Shown here one piece after another: positions 1 to 7,473 of a stretch of 14,135 nucleotides of DNA (position 1 is its first letter; each line of letters opens with the position of its first letter). Source of the stretch: Clostridiales bacterium UBA1389 (lineage in GTDB: Bacteria > Bacillota > Clostridia > Oscillospirales > CAG-382); assembly GCA_002305335.1 (NCBI GenBank), contig DBQR01000013.1:1-14135 (forward strand), written 5' to 3'. The translations under genes and the position numbers were made by a program. Under the pieces are notes generated by a model. That model searched no databases and was not told the DNA's origin. It saw only the letters and a list, made by a program, of their open reading frames with translations.

Positions 1-1303
1 ACAATGCCGCTGTCGCCGGTGGGGGTGGTGCCGGAGGTTTCTTCGGAGGATTCGTCGGGGTCTTCGGTGGTTTCACCGCCGGCTTCGCTGGTCTGGTCAG
101 CTTCGCTGGTTTCTTCGGAAACATCGGGAATTTCCAGTGTATTTGCTTCGATTATTTCGATTTCGTTAAGGAATACGAACACGCCTAATTGCGACCAGCA
201 GAATTTAAGCCTTACGTACTGGGAGGTGATGTCCTGAGCAAATTCCTTTTCAGCCCAATAGATTAAGCCCGGTTGCTCAAGTTCCTGATCGGTAAGGAGA
301 AGGTCGCCGGCTTCTTCCCAGTTTTCGCCGTCGTCGGAATAGTACACAAGAATCAGTTCATGGCTTCCTATTCCGGAATATCCGGCAGCGTCCCAGATAT
401 TTGCCCGTACCTTGTTCCAGGTCTTGGCTTCGCCGAAGTCAAAGTCAACGGTGCCTACCCTGTAGTCTTTACCTTCGATGTTTTCAATAGTGGTGTTGTT
501 ATTGGGGTTGGTATCGCCGTTCCAGTAGAAGCCGAACCAGTTGGCATATGTTTTGTCCTGAGCGGCAACGCCGTCGTTAAGGGAAACGTTATAGTCACCG
601 AAACCTGCGTTATGGCTTATTTCGGCATCGAGAGCTAAATTGCCCTGAGTATCGGTTGTGGGAATAACGACGTCCCAGTTTGTGCCCTTCTTGTCTTCGG
701 GGAGGTTGGCATACTGAACCAAGGTATCGTCTTCGGGGTCAAGACCTTCGGAAAAGGATCTTGTCCAGACGGCTGTGCCGGTTCCGACTTCGTTGATAAG
801 GATGGAAGCAACCTTAATGGTGCCGGTGGCTTCATAGAAGCCTATGCCTACGGAGAGCAGGCCTACGTTTTTGGCAAAGTTGCCTTCTTTTTCAACGTTT
901 GTCCCGCCGCTGTAAAGAGCTTCAAAGGGATTGAATGCGAAGGTATAGCTTGCCCATTTGCCTAACTCGACACCTTCGCCGTTATGAGTGGCAAAATCCT
1001 TAAACTGAATGAGATGGGAGTAATCGGCGTATTTGCTGGGGTCGTCATAGCTGTAGTAGTTTACAAAAGCTACGCCGCTGCCCTGGCAGTCATCGCCGAA
1101 GTATACGTTTGCGATAATGTTATAGGACTTGTTGGTGAAAAGACTGCCGTCAACCTTAAAGATAAGACTGGGTTGAAAGCTCGCGTCGGCTTTCAGCCAT
1201 ATGTATGCGGAGGGTTCTTCTTCTTCTGCGGTGGCAAATAACACGCACAGGGAGAATATAAGTACCAGAGCGAGGGCTAACGATAGTAATTTCTTTAATT
1301 TCA
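1..1303 (-). CDS. Secreted surface protein with discoidin-like (F5/8 type C) domain, partial
   Basis: The open frame runs from an ATG without a stop to the left edge (434 codons seen), so the C-terminus is missing. Residues 1-26 are a clear signal peptide: MKLKK, then a Leu/Ala/Val core, then FATA before EEEE. Residues about 30-200 form a beta-rich region rich in Tyr and Phe that I cannot assign; it could be a lectin-like jelly roll. Residues about 220-386 look like an F5/8 type C (discoidin) carbohydrate-binding domain: NLALDAEISHNAGFGDYNV, a NWFGFYW stretch, VDFDFGEAKTWNKVR, YYSDDGENWEEAG and YVRLKF are typical strand patterns. Residues 387-434 are an acidic Ser/Thr linker ending TPTGDSGI. 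In clostridial surface proteins such a linker usually precedes a C-terminal membrane helix, which would lie outside the window. GGAGGT lies 11 bases before the ATG, and the gene has its own promoter. A role in glycan binding at the cell surface is inferred; no catalytic motif is visible. Confidence 0.85.
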
Positions 1304-1344
1304 TTTGTTACCATACCTCCAATAAATTATGAATTGCTAGTTAA

Positions 1345-1373
1345 AGAATATCATACAAAAACAACAAAGTCAA
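1345..1373 (-). promoter_or_regulatory. Sigma-A-type extended -10 promoter for the surface protein
   Basis: On the minus strand the -35 box is TTGACT (1368-1373) and the -10 box is TATTCT (1345-1350), with a 17-base spacer. A TG one base before the -10 box gives the extended -10 form TGaTATTCT. Transcription would start near 1338, leaving a leader of about 35 bases with GGAGGT before the ATG at 1303. The match is 5/6 and 4/6 to consensus with ideal spacing. It suggests the surface gene is transcribed apart from the tgt operon upstream. Confidence 0.55.
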
Positions 1374-1456
1374 TAGCTTTTTTAAGATTTTAAGTACAAA
1401 TTTAATAATAAAAGTTAATAATCGGCTATATTTTAATTGAATCAGACGAATTATCT
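1374..1456. other. AT-rich spacer after tgt, no clear terminator
   Basis: This is the stretch between the tgt stop and the promoter of the surface gene. It is strongly AT-rich, with runs such as TTATTAACTTTTATTATTAA. I see no GC-rich hairpin followed by a T-tract on the minus strand, so how transcription from the mutSL-tgt operon ends here is not visible. No small gene is supported. Confidence 0.5.
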
Positions 1457-2599
1457 TTAATCCTTTATCCGTTTTCCCAACACATTTATCTTTTCTCTTT
1501 TAAACATGGCAAAATCGGAGTTTTCGATATGTTTTCGTATCTCCTCCATAAGAGTATTGTAAAAATAAAGGTTGTGGTAAACGCAAAGCCGAAGCCCCAG
1601 CACCTCTTTGGCTTTCAACAGATGGCGGATATAGGAACGGGAATGGTGTTTACATATTTCGCAGTTACAGTCATCGTCGATGGGATTTGAATCGTACATA
1701 TATTTCTGATTGTTAAGATTTATAATCCCCTTTGAGGTAAACAGATGACCGTGTCTGGCGTTGCGGGCGGGGAGGACGCAGTCGAAAAAGTCAATCCCTC
1801 TTTCCACCGCCTCAAGTATATCCACCGGGGTGCCCACCCCCATAAGATAGCGGGGTCTGTCGGCAAGCATAAAGGGTTCGGTTTCCTCGATTATTTCATA
1901 CATTTTTTCGTTGGGTTCTCCCACCGCCAGCCCTCCGATGGCATAGCCGTCAAGGTCGAATTCGTTTATCCGCTTTATATGCTCAATCCTTAAGTCTTTG
2001 TATATTCCTCCCTGGTTTATCCCGAAGAGCAACTGTCTATTGTTTATGGTTTCCTCAAGGGAATTAAGCTGTTTTATTTCATCCCTGCAGCGGACAAGCC
2101 AGCGGGTGGTTCTTTCGCAGCTTCTTTTCACATAGGAATATTCGGCAACCGACGGGGGGCACTCGTCAAAGGCCATGGCAATAGTGGAGGCAAGCTTTGA
2201 CTGGATCTGGATTGACTTTTCCGGCGACATAAAAATTTTCGCCCCGTCTATATGGGACTGAAAGGCAACCCCTTCTTCGGTAATGTTTCTTAAACTGGAA
2301 AGGGAAAACACCTGAAATCCCCCCGAATCGGTGAGGACGGGACCCTCCCAACCGCTGAAGCGGCGTATTCCGCCCCCCGAATACACCACATCTTCGCCGG
2401 GACGGACATGAAGATGGTAGGTATTTGACAGCATGACCTGACATTTTATGTCCTTCAGGTCAAACGCCGAAAGCCCCCCCTTTATTGCCGCCGAGGTGGC
2501 AACGTTCATAAAGACGGGGGCTTCGATTATCCCGTGGGGGGTTTTAAACGACCCCCTGCGGGCTCTGCCTTCCTGTGCCGTTAATACGAATTTACTCAT
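1457..2599 (-). CDS. tgt: tRNA-guanine(34) transglycosylase (queuine tRNA-ribosyltransferase)
   Basis: Exchanges guanine 34 in the anticodon of tRNA-Asp, -Asn, -His and -Tyr for a queuosine precursor. The 380-residue length is normal for the family. The two active-site aspartates are D91 in LTDSGGFQVFSL and D273 in FFDCVLPARNARHG. Zinc ligands are C311, C313 and C316 in DCNCEIC, and H342. The base pocket keeps bacterial features: D145 and C147 in FDECPP, the GINQGG loop, IGGLAVGE and YLMGVG. C147 and V226 fit a preQ1-type pocket rather than the eukaryotic queuine type. Departures from the common form are FMNVATSAAIKGG instead of FMPVGT..TVKG, and PARNARHG instead of PTRNARNG. I chose the start at MSKFVLTAQEG, which overlaps the mutL end by 8 bases and suggests translational coupling; an ATG 10 codons upstream, inside mutL, is less likely. 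It is the last gene of the miaB–mutSL run. Confidence 0.95.
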   Translation of the reverse strand: MSKFVLTAQEGRARRGSFKTPHGIIEAPVFMNVATSAAIKGGLSAFDLKDIKCQVMLSNTYHLHVRPGEDVVYSGGGIRRFSGWEGPVLTDSGGFQVFSLSSLRNITEEGVAFQSHIDGAKIFMSPEKSIQIQSKLASTIAMAFDECPPSVAEYSYVKRSCERTTRWLVRCRDEIKQLNSLEETINNRQLLFGINQGGIYKDLRIEHIKRINEFDLDGYAIGGLAVGEPNEKMYEIIEETEPFMLADRPRYLMGVGTPVDILEAVERGIDFFDCVLPARNARHGHLFTSKGIINLNNQKYMYDSNPIDDDCNCEICKHHSRSYIRHLLKAKEVLGLRLCVYHNLYFYNTLMEEIRKHIENSDFAMFKREKINVLGKRIKD

Positions 2600-4403
2600 T
2601 TTTATTCTGCCTGTCGAAATATTTGTCAAGCTCCCCTCTGGGGATTTCCTTAATAAAGGGTCTGCCGTGGGGGCAGTATCTGAGTTTAAGCTCTAAAACC
2701 CGTTTGACTATGTATTCATCATCATACTCGCTTGTGTTTTCCCCCTTCTTGACGGCGGCTTTGCAAGCTAAGGTAAACAGGGCTTTGTCAACCTTATCCT
2801 CAAACCTTACAACCGACCCTTCGGCAAGCTCCTTCGCAAACACCTCAAGGATCTGGGAAATCCCTTCGGTATCCTTTATGGCGGAGGGAACCTCCCTCAC
2901 CGCCACGGTGGACACGCCGAATTCCTCTATCAAAAAGCCGTATTCCCTTAAATAGCCCGAATTTTTCAATAGTATTTCGGTTTCGGAGGGGGAAAGGGTG
3001 ACGGTTACCGGAAACAGCAGGGTCTGGGGGGATATGGTTTTCCTGTCCCTTAAGCTTTCGTAGATTATCCTTTCATGGGCGGCATGCTTGTCAACTATAA
3101 TAACTTTATCCCTAAGCTGGGCGAATATATATAAATTGTAGGCTTCGCCGATAATTCTGATATCGTCGTCGGGGGAAAAGACCTCCTGCACCGGCGATTC
3201 GGAACTTTTGTCTTTAACGGGGAAGTCATAAAGCGCATTTGCCGGACTTCTTACCTCCGCTTCCGGGGAATTGTTTATTTCCAGCGGGGGAATGTCCTCG
3301 TCGGCGATATTTGCCGTAAACACCTCGTAGCCGGTGGTGTCCGGCTTTTCCGCAAAGTGGGTATATGGCTGTCTTCGGGTAAAATCATGTTTTACTTCCG
3401 GCGGATTTACATCCCCGGTTTTCGGGCTCAGGGCGGATTTAACTCCGTAATAAACCGCCGAAAACACCTTTTTTTCGTCGGCAAACTTTACCTCAGTCTT
3501 GGCGGGGTGGACGTTCACGTCAACGTCATCATAATCAAGGCTTATGTTAAGCACCGCCGCAGGGTATTTGCCGGAGGGTATGTAGGAACGGTAGGCCTCT
3601 TCAAGGGCGGCCTGTATTGTTCTTGACTTAATGTAACGCTTGTTTATGTAAAAGGACTGCATATTCCTTGTTCCCCTCGGGGAATCGGGGGAGGAAATGA
3701 AGCCTTCCACCCCTATGCCTTCCTGCCGGTAGTTTATTTCCGTAAAGGTTTTCGCCGTCTGACTGCCGTAAACGGTATATATTGCCGAATAGAGTTTCCC
3801 GTCGCCGGAGGTGCGGAATTTAAGACTGTCGTCGGAATAAACCGTAAAGGCGATTTCCGGGTGCCCCAAGGCCAGCCTTTCACATACCGAAATGCAAAAA
3901 GCCGCCTCGGCGGAATCCTTTTTCATAAATTTCCGCCTTGCCGGCACGTTATAAAACAAATCTTCGATTGTAACGGTGGTGCCGTCGGGGGAACCAGTTT
4001 CGTAAAGCTCCACCCCGGTTTCGTTGGAAATGAGACGGGACCCCATGCTTTCGTCCTTTGTTTTCGAAATTATTTCAAGCCGGCTTACCGCCGCGGCGGC
4101 GGCAAGGGCTTCCCCCCTGAAACCCAAGGTCTTTACTCCGTTTATATCAAATCCCGTCTTTATTTTTGAGGTGGCGTGGCGGAACAGGGTTTTGGGCAGA
4201 TCCTCCCGCAGTATTCCCTCCCCGTCGTCGGAAACCCTGATGCGGGAATTTCCGCCGCCCTTAAGGTGAACCGTAATATTTTTTGAATCGGCGTCAATTG
4301 AATTTTCAATAAGTTCCTTTAACGCCGAACCGGGACGGTCAACCACCTCGCCGGCGGCAATCATATTGGAGGACGCTTCGTCAAGAATATTTATCCTTCC
4401 CAT
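2592..4403 (-). CDS. mutL: DNA mismatch repair protein MutL, endonuclease type
   Basis: The 603-residue protein links MutS mismatch recognition to strand incision. The N-terminal GHKL ATPase (about 1-330) has E30 and N34 in LKELIENSIDADS, then SDDGEGI, RHATSKI and TLGFRGEAL. A proline- and acid-rich linker (about 330-415) leads to the C-terminal dimerisation and nuclease domain. There the metal-binding endonuclease motif is DKHAAHERIIYE (438-449), with ACKAAVKKGE (from about 546) and CPHGRP (577-582). This full set marks the nicking MutL used by bacteria without MutH. QTLLFP at 460-465 fits the Q-x-x-L-x-P sliding-clamp-binding motif. Lys replaces the more usual Gln in DQHA. The ATG lies 10 bases after the mutS stop, with GGAG just upstream, so the two are surely co-expressed. 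Confidence 0.97.
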   Translation of the reverse strand: MGRINILDEASSNMIAAGEVVDRPGSALKELIENSIDADSKNITVHLKGGGNSRIRVSDDGEGILREDLPKTLFRHATSKIKTGFDINGVKTLGFRGEALAAAAAVSRLEIISKTKDESMGSRLISNETGVELYETGSPDGTTVTIEDLFYNVPARRKFMKKDSAEAAFCISVCERLALGHPEIAFTVYSDDSLKFRTSGDGKLYSAIYTVYGSQTAKTFTEINYRQEGIGVEGFISSPDSPRGTRNMQSFYINKRYIKSRTIQAALEEAYRSYIPSGKYPAAVLNISLDYDDVDVNVHPAKTEVKFADEKKVFSAVYYGVKSALSPKTGDVNPPEVKHDFTRRQPYTHFAEKPDTTGYEVFTANIADEDIPPLEINNSPEAEVRSPANALYDFPVKDKSSESPVQEVFSPDDDIRIIGEAYNLYIFAQLRDKVIIVDKHAAHERIIYESLRDRKTISPQTLLFPVTVTLSPSETEILLKNSGYLREYGFLIEEFGVSTVAVREVPSAIKDTEGISQILEVFAKELAEGSVVRFEDKVDKALFTLACKAAVKKGENTSEYDDEYIVKRVLELKLRYCPHGRPFIKEIPRGELDKYFDRQNKNE

Positions 4404-4413
4404 TGGCGGCTCC

Positions 4414-6978
4414 TTACTTCAGCACATTTTTCAGTTCATACAGTATTCCCAGGGCTTCTATGGGGGTAATGGTGTTTATGTCGATTCCCTTAAGCCGGTC
4501 GGCTATCCTCAATGAGGCCATATCCTCCATGGTCATGTTCCCGTCGTCGTTAATTACCTTTTTTTCGGTTTTGGGGTTGGTCTCCTCAAGCTGTTTGAGG
4601 ACGGTTCTTGCCTTGGTAACCACCTCTTTGGGGACGCCGGCAAGCTGGGCGACTTCAATGCCGTAGCTGTCGTCGGTGCCGCCCTTTACGATTTTTCTTA
4701 AAAATATTACTTCGGTTCCCCGCTTTTTGGCGGCGATATTGTAGTTTACGATTCCCGGAACAGTGTTTTCCAAAGAGGTAAGTTCATGATAATGGGTGGC
4801 AAACAGGGTTTTTGCCCCGATTTTTTTGTTTGTGAATTCCAGAACCGCCCTTGCGATTGACATTCCGTCGAAGGTGGAGGTCCCCCTGCCTATTTCGTCA
4901 TAGATTATAAGGGATTTTGCGGTGGCATTCTTTAATATATGGGCGACTTCCTTCATTTCCAGCATAAAGGTGGAATCACCGCTTGACAGGTCGTCGCTTG
5001 CCCCCACCCGGGTGAAGATTTTATCCACTACCCCTATTCGTGCTTCGGCGGCGGGGACGAAGGAACCGATCTGAGCCATAAGGATAATCAAGGCAACCTG
5101 CCGCATATAGGTGGATTTTCCCGCCATGTTGGGACCGGTTATTATCATTGTCCTTTGGGAGGAACAGTCCATTTCGCAGTCGTTGGGGACAAAATATTTG
5201 TCCGGTATAAACTTTTCCACCACCGGGTGACGTCCGTCCTTTATGGAAATAACGTCGGAATAATCCACTTCCGGGCAGACATAATTGGACTCGTCCGCTA
5301 CGGCGGCAAGGGAAACCAGGGAGTCTAACCGGGAAAGTATGTCCGCCGTCTGACGGATACGGTCTTTGGATTTGAGTATATGCTCCCTGAGCTGGGAAAA
5401 AAGCTCATATTCAAGGTTGGCGTCCCGTTCCCTGGCGGAAATAACCCTTGATTCCATTTCCTTGAGTTCTTCGGTGACGTACCTTTCGGCGTTGGCAAGG
5501 GTCTGCCGGCGTATGTAGGTGTCGGGCACCTGATTCATAAAGGACTTGGAAACCTCTATGTAATAGCCGAAAACCTTGTTGTAGCCCACCTTCAGGGTAC
5601 GGATTCCCGTCCGTTCCTTTTCGGTCTGCTCGATTTTCGAAATAAAGGCCTTCCCGTCGGTCATCATCGACCTTAATTCGTCAACGGCGGCGGAGGCTCC
5701 CGGTCGGATTATTCCTCCCTCCCGCAGGGTTGCCGGCGGGTCGTCGGCAACGGTGGAAAGGATGGACTGACCTATGTCGGACAGCAGATCAAAGTCCCGG
5801 TAAAGGGAAACCAGAAGGGAGGAATTGAAATCCTTTAGATTTTCCTTTATTGCCGGCAGAGCCGAAACGGTGTTTCCCAAAGCAAGCAGATCCCTTGCGT
5901 TGGCGGTACCGTAAATAAGACGGGTTAGCAGCCGTTCGATGTCAATGACCTTTTTAAGGCTTTCGGCGATTTCGTTGCGTAAAACCGGCGAACCGTAAAA
6001 TTCTTTTACGGCGTTCTGACGATATTGAATATCCTTAACGTTTACAAGGGGTTTTTCTATCCACCGCCGAAGCAGCCTCGCCCCGGCGGAGGTTTTGGTC
6101 CTGTCCAGCACCCAGAGCAGGGAACCCTTCTTTTCCCTTGCCCGCAGGGTTTCGCTTAGCTCAAGATTCCGGCGGGTGGAGACGTCTATGGCAAGATATT
6201 TGTCGGACTTGTAAAAGGTAAGGGTTTTCATATAGGAAAGGTCGGTTTTTTGGGTTTCCTCAAGGTAGGTCATAAGCATGGACAAGGCAAAAGCCGCCTT
6301 GGAGGAGGGGTTTACCACACCTTCCCCGAAATGCTTTTCCAAATCGCCGCTTACCTTTTCGGGAGTGAGTCCCACCTCGTCGGCAGGGGTTACAAGGGTG
6401 TTGTATTTCCGGCTGAAGGTGGCTTTTACCTCCTCCGGAACGGCTTTGTTGGTTACCAGTTCAGAAGGGGAATAAGCCGCCGCTTCGGAATACAACGCTT
6501 CCCCGTCCTCCTCGGATTCCAGCTCGGTAACATGGAGTTCCCCGGTGGAAATGTCGGCGAAAACCACCCCGTAACCGAAACCGTCGCAGTATAAAGCGCA
6601 GATATAGTTGTTTTTCTTTTCATCAAGGCAGGTGGATTCAATAACCGTACCCGGGGAAACAACCCTTATCACATCCCGCTTAACCAGCCCTTTGGCGGTG
6701 GCGGGGTCCTCCATCTGTTCGCAGATGGCAACCCGGTAGCCCTTGGAAATAAGCCGTGAAAGGTAGTTTTCCACCGCATGATAGGGGATTCCGCACATGG
6801 GCGCCCGTTCCTCGGTACCGCAGTCCCGCCCGGTCAGGACAAGTTCCAGTTCCCTGGACACCAGCTTTGCGTCGTCATAGAACATTTCATAAAAATCCCC
6901 TAACCGGAACATGAGAATACAGTCCGGGTGAAGCTTTTTTATTTCAAAATACTGCTTCATCATTGGCGAAAGCGGCAT
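4414..6978 (-). CDS. mutS: DNA mismatch repair protein MutS
   Basis: The 854-residue mismatch sensor and ABC-type ATPase has the normal length for MutS1. The mismatch-reading Phe-x-Glu motif is F29-Y-E31 in GDFYEMF. The lever and clamp regions follow. The ATPase domain has Walker A GPNMAGKST (615-623), the STFMLEM signature region, Walker B with D694 in IIYDEIGRGTSTFDG, and the FATHYHEL switch. The C-terminal dimerisation helices end in TPIEALGILYELKNVLK. The segment before them reads INDDGNMTMEDMASL, where many MutS proteins carry a QLSLF-like clamp-binding motif; I do not see one here. GGGAGGT sits 5 bases before the ATG, an excellent ribosome site that supports this start. It is preceded by a hairpin in an 83-base gap. 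Confidence 0.97.
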   Translation of the reverse strand: MPLSPMMKQYFEIKKLHPDCILMFRLGDFYEMFYDDAKLVSRELELVLTGRDCGTEERAPMCGIPYHAVENYLSRLISKGYRVAICEQMEDPATAKGLVKRDVIRVVSPGTVIESTCLDEKKNNYICALYCDGFGYGVVFADISTGELHVTELESEEDGEALYSEAAAYSPSELVTNKAVPEEVKATFSRKYNTLVTPADEVGLTPEKVSGDLEKHFGEGVVNPSSKAAFALSMLMTYLEETQKTDLSYMKTLTFYKSDKYLAIDVSTRRNLELSETLRAREKKGSLLWVLDRTKTSAGARLLRRWIEKPLVNVKDIQYRQNAVKEFYGSPVLRNEIAESLKKVIDIERLLTRLIYGTANARDLLALGNTVSALPAIKENLKDFNSSLLVSLYRDFDLLSDIGQSILSTVADDPPATLREGGIIRPGASAAVDELRSMMTDGKAFISKIEQTEKERTGIRTLKVGYNKVFGYYIEVSKSFMNQVPDTYIRRQTLANAERYVTEELKEMESRVISARERDANLEYELFSQLREHILKSKDRIRQTADILSRLDSLVSLAAVADESNYVCPEVDYSDVISIKDGRHPVVEKFIPDKYFVPNDCEMDCSSQRTMIITGPNMAGKSTYMRQVALIILMAQIGSFVPAAEARIGVVDKIFTRVGASDDLSSGDSTFMLEMKEVAHILKNATAKSLIIYDEIGRGTSTFDGMSIARAVLEFTNKKIGAKTLFATHYHELTSLENTVPGIVNYNIAAKKRGTEVIFLRKIVKGGTDDSYGIEVAQLAGVPKEVVTKARTVLKQLEETNPKTEKKVINDDGNMTMEDMASLRIADRLKGIDINTITPIEALGILYELKNVLK

Positions 6979-6983
6979 AAATT

Positions 6984-6990
6984 ACCTCCC
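6984..6990 (-). promoter_or_regulatory. Strong Shine-Dalgarno of mutS
   Basis: GGGAGGT on the minus strand lies 5 bases before the mutS ATG. It fixes the start at MPLSPMMKQYFE rather than at the internal methionines M6 and M7. It lies a few bases downstream of the hairpin in this gap, so the folded stem would leave it open. Confidence 0.7.
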
Positions 6991-7004
6991 TGACAATTTC
7001 TATC

Positions 7005-7026
7005 CCGGCGGGGTTCCCCCCGCCGG
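7005..7026 (-). promoter_or_regulatory. Perfect 9-bp GC stem-loop between ylbF and mutS
   Basis: In the transcript this reads CCGGCGGGG, loop GGAA, CCCCGCCGG. The stem is perfect and the loop is of the GNRA type. No U-tract follows (GATAGAAATT comes next), so it does not look like an intrinsic terminator. It lies after the ylbF stop and 14 bases before the mutS Shine-Dalgarno. A direct repeat of the left arm's surroundings (CGCCGGATTT on the plus strand, 7021-7030 and 7045-7054) offers an alternative pairing partner. A role in mRNA processing or stability at this junction is inferred, not shown. Confidence 0.6.
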
Positions 7027-7061
7027 ATTTCGTACGATACAAAACGCCGGATTTTACCGAA

Positions 7062-7454
7062 TTAATGGCATCCGCTGCAGCAGTCGCAGTCCCCGCCGCA
7101 GGAAGAATCGCTTTCGGGGATAACCACCGACTGGAGGTCCTTAATGATTTCGTTGTAGAACTCATTGGCGTCGTCCTCGGCTTCGATCAGCCTGTGGGCG
7201 GCGGGGGAGTTGGAAATGTCGTTATACAATACCTCAAGACGTGCCTTTACCGACTCGATAAGCAGATCGTCCTTGTCCTCCTTACGGCTTTCGGTTTCCA
7301 GCACCTGACGCTGTACGTTGTACTCGTTGGCCTTGGAAATAAGGGATTTATCGTCAATATATGCCTGCTTGGCGGCAAGATACTCCACGATAACCGGATG
7401 ATTGGAAATAACCTCCTTGAGTTGTTCCACTAAGCTTTGAAGTTCTTCGTTCAT
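7062..7454 (-). CDS. YlbF/YmcA-family (Ric complex) protein with cysteine-rich tail
   Basis: The predicted protein has 130 residues, mostly alpha-helical. Residues 1-110 fit the YlbF/YmcA (DUF964, Com_YlbF) family, for example LAAKQAYIDDKSLISKANEYN followed by charged helices. In Bacillus subtilis, YlbF and YmcA form with YaaT the Ric or Y-complex, which carries [4Fe-4S] clusters and modulates RNase Y, competence, sporulation and biofilm formation. The C-terminus is SSCGGDCDCCSGCH, with cysteines at 119, 123, 125, 126 and 129, consistent with Fe-S ligation. The place just downstream of miaB and ahead of mutS matches ymcA (ricA) in Bacillus, where cotE lies between ymcA and mutS; no cotE is present here. 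YmcA and YlbF cannot be told apart with certainty by eye, so no symbol is given. The ATG was chosen because AAAGGAT lies 8 bases upstream; an earlier ATG overlaps miaB. Confidence 0.85.
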   Translation of the reverse strand: MNEELQSLVEQLKEVISNHPVIVEYLAAKQAYIDDKSLISKANEYNVQRQVLETESRKEDKDDLLIESVKARLEVLYNDISNSPAAHRLIEAEDDANEFYNEIIKDLQSVVIPESDSSCGGDCDCCSGCH

Positions 7455-7473
7455 TTTAAATATCCTTTCAAAT

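Noticed and set aside
273..1241. Plus-strand open frames of 85-121 codons across the surface-protein gene
   Set aside because: They are antisense to a long minus-strand frame with a signal peptide, ribosome site and domain pattern; their translations show no family features.
2474..2480. Seven-G run (on the coding strand) at codons 40-42 of tgt, considered as a phase-variable tract
   Set aside because: It encodes conserved-region glycines, the frame is intact, and several other 6-7 base G/C runs occur in this region as part of the general codon use.
2600..2629. Upstream ATG adding 10 residues to Tgt
   Set aside because: It lies deeper inside mutL, and the family N-terminus aligns with MSKFVLTAQEG.
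7005..7026. Stem-loop read as an intrinsic terminator between ylbF and mutS
   Set aside because: No T-tract follows on either strand, and the downstream gene mutS has no clear promoter of its own in the gap.
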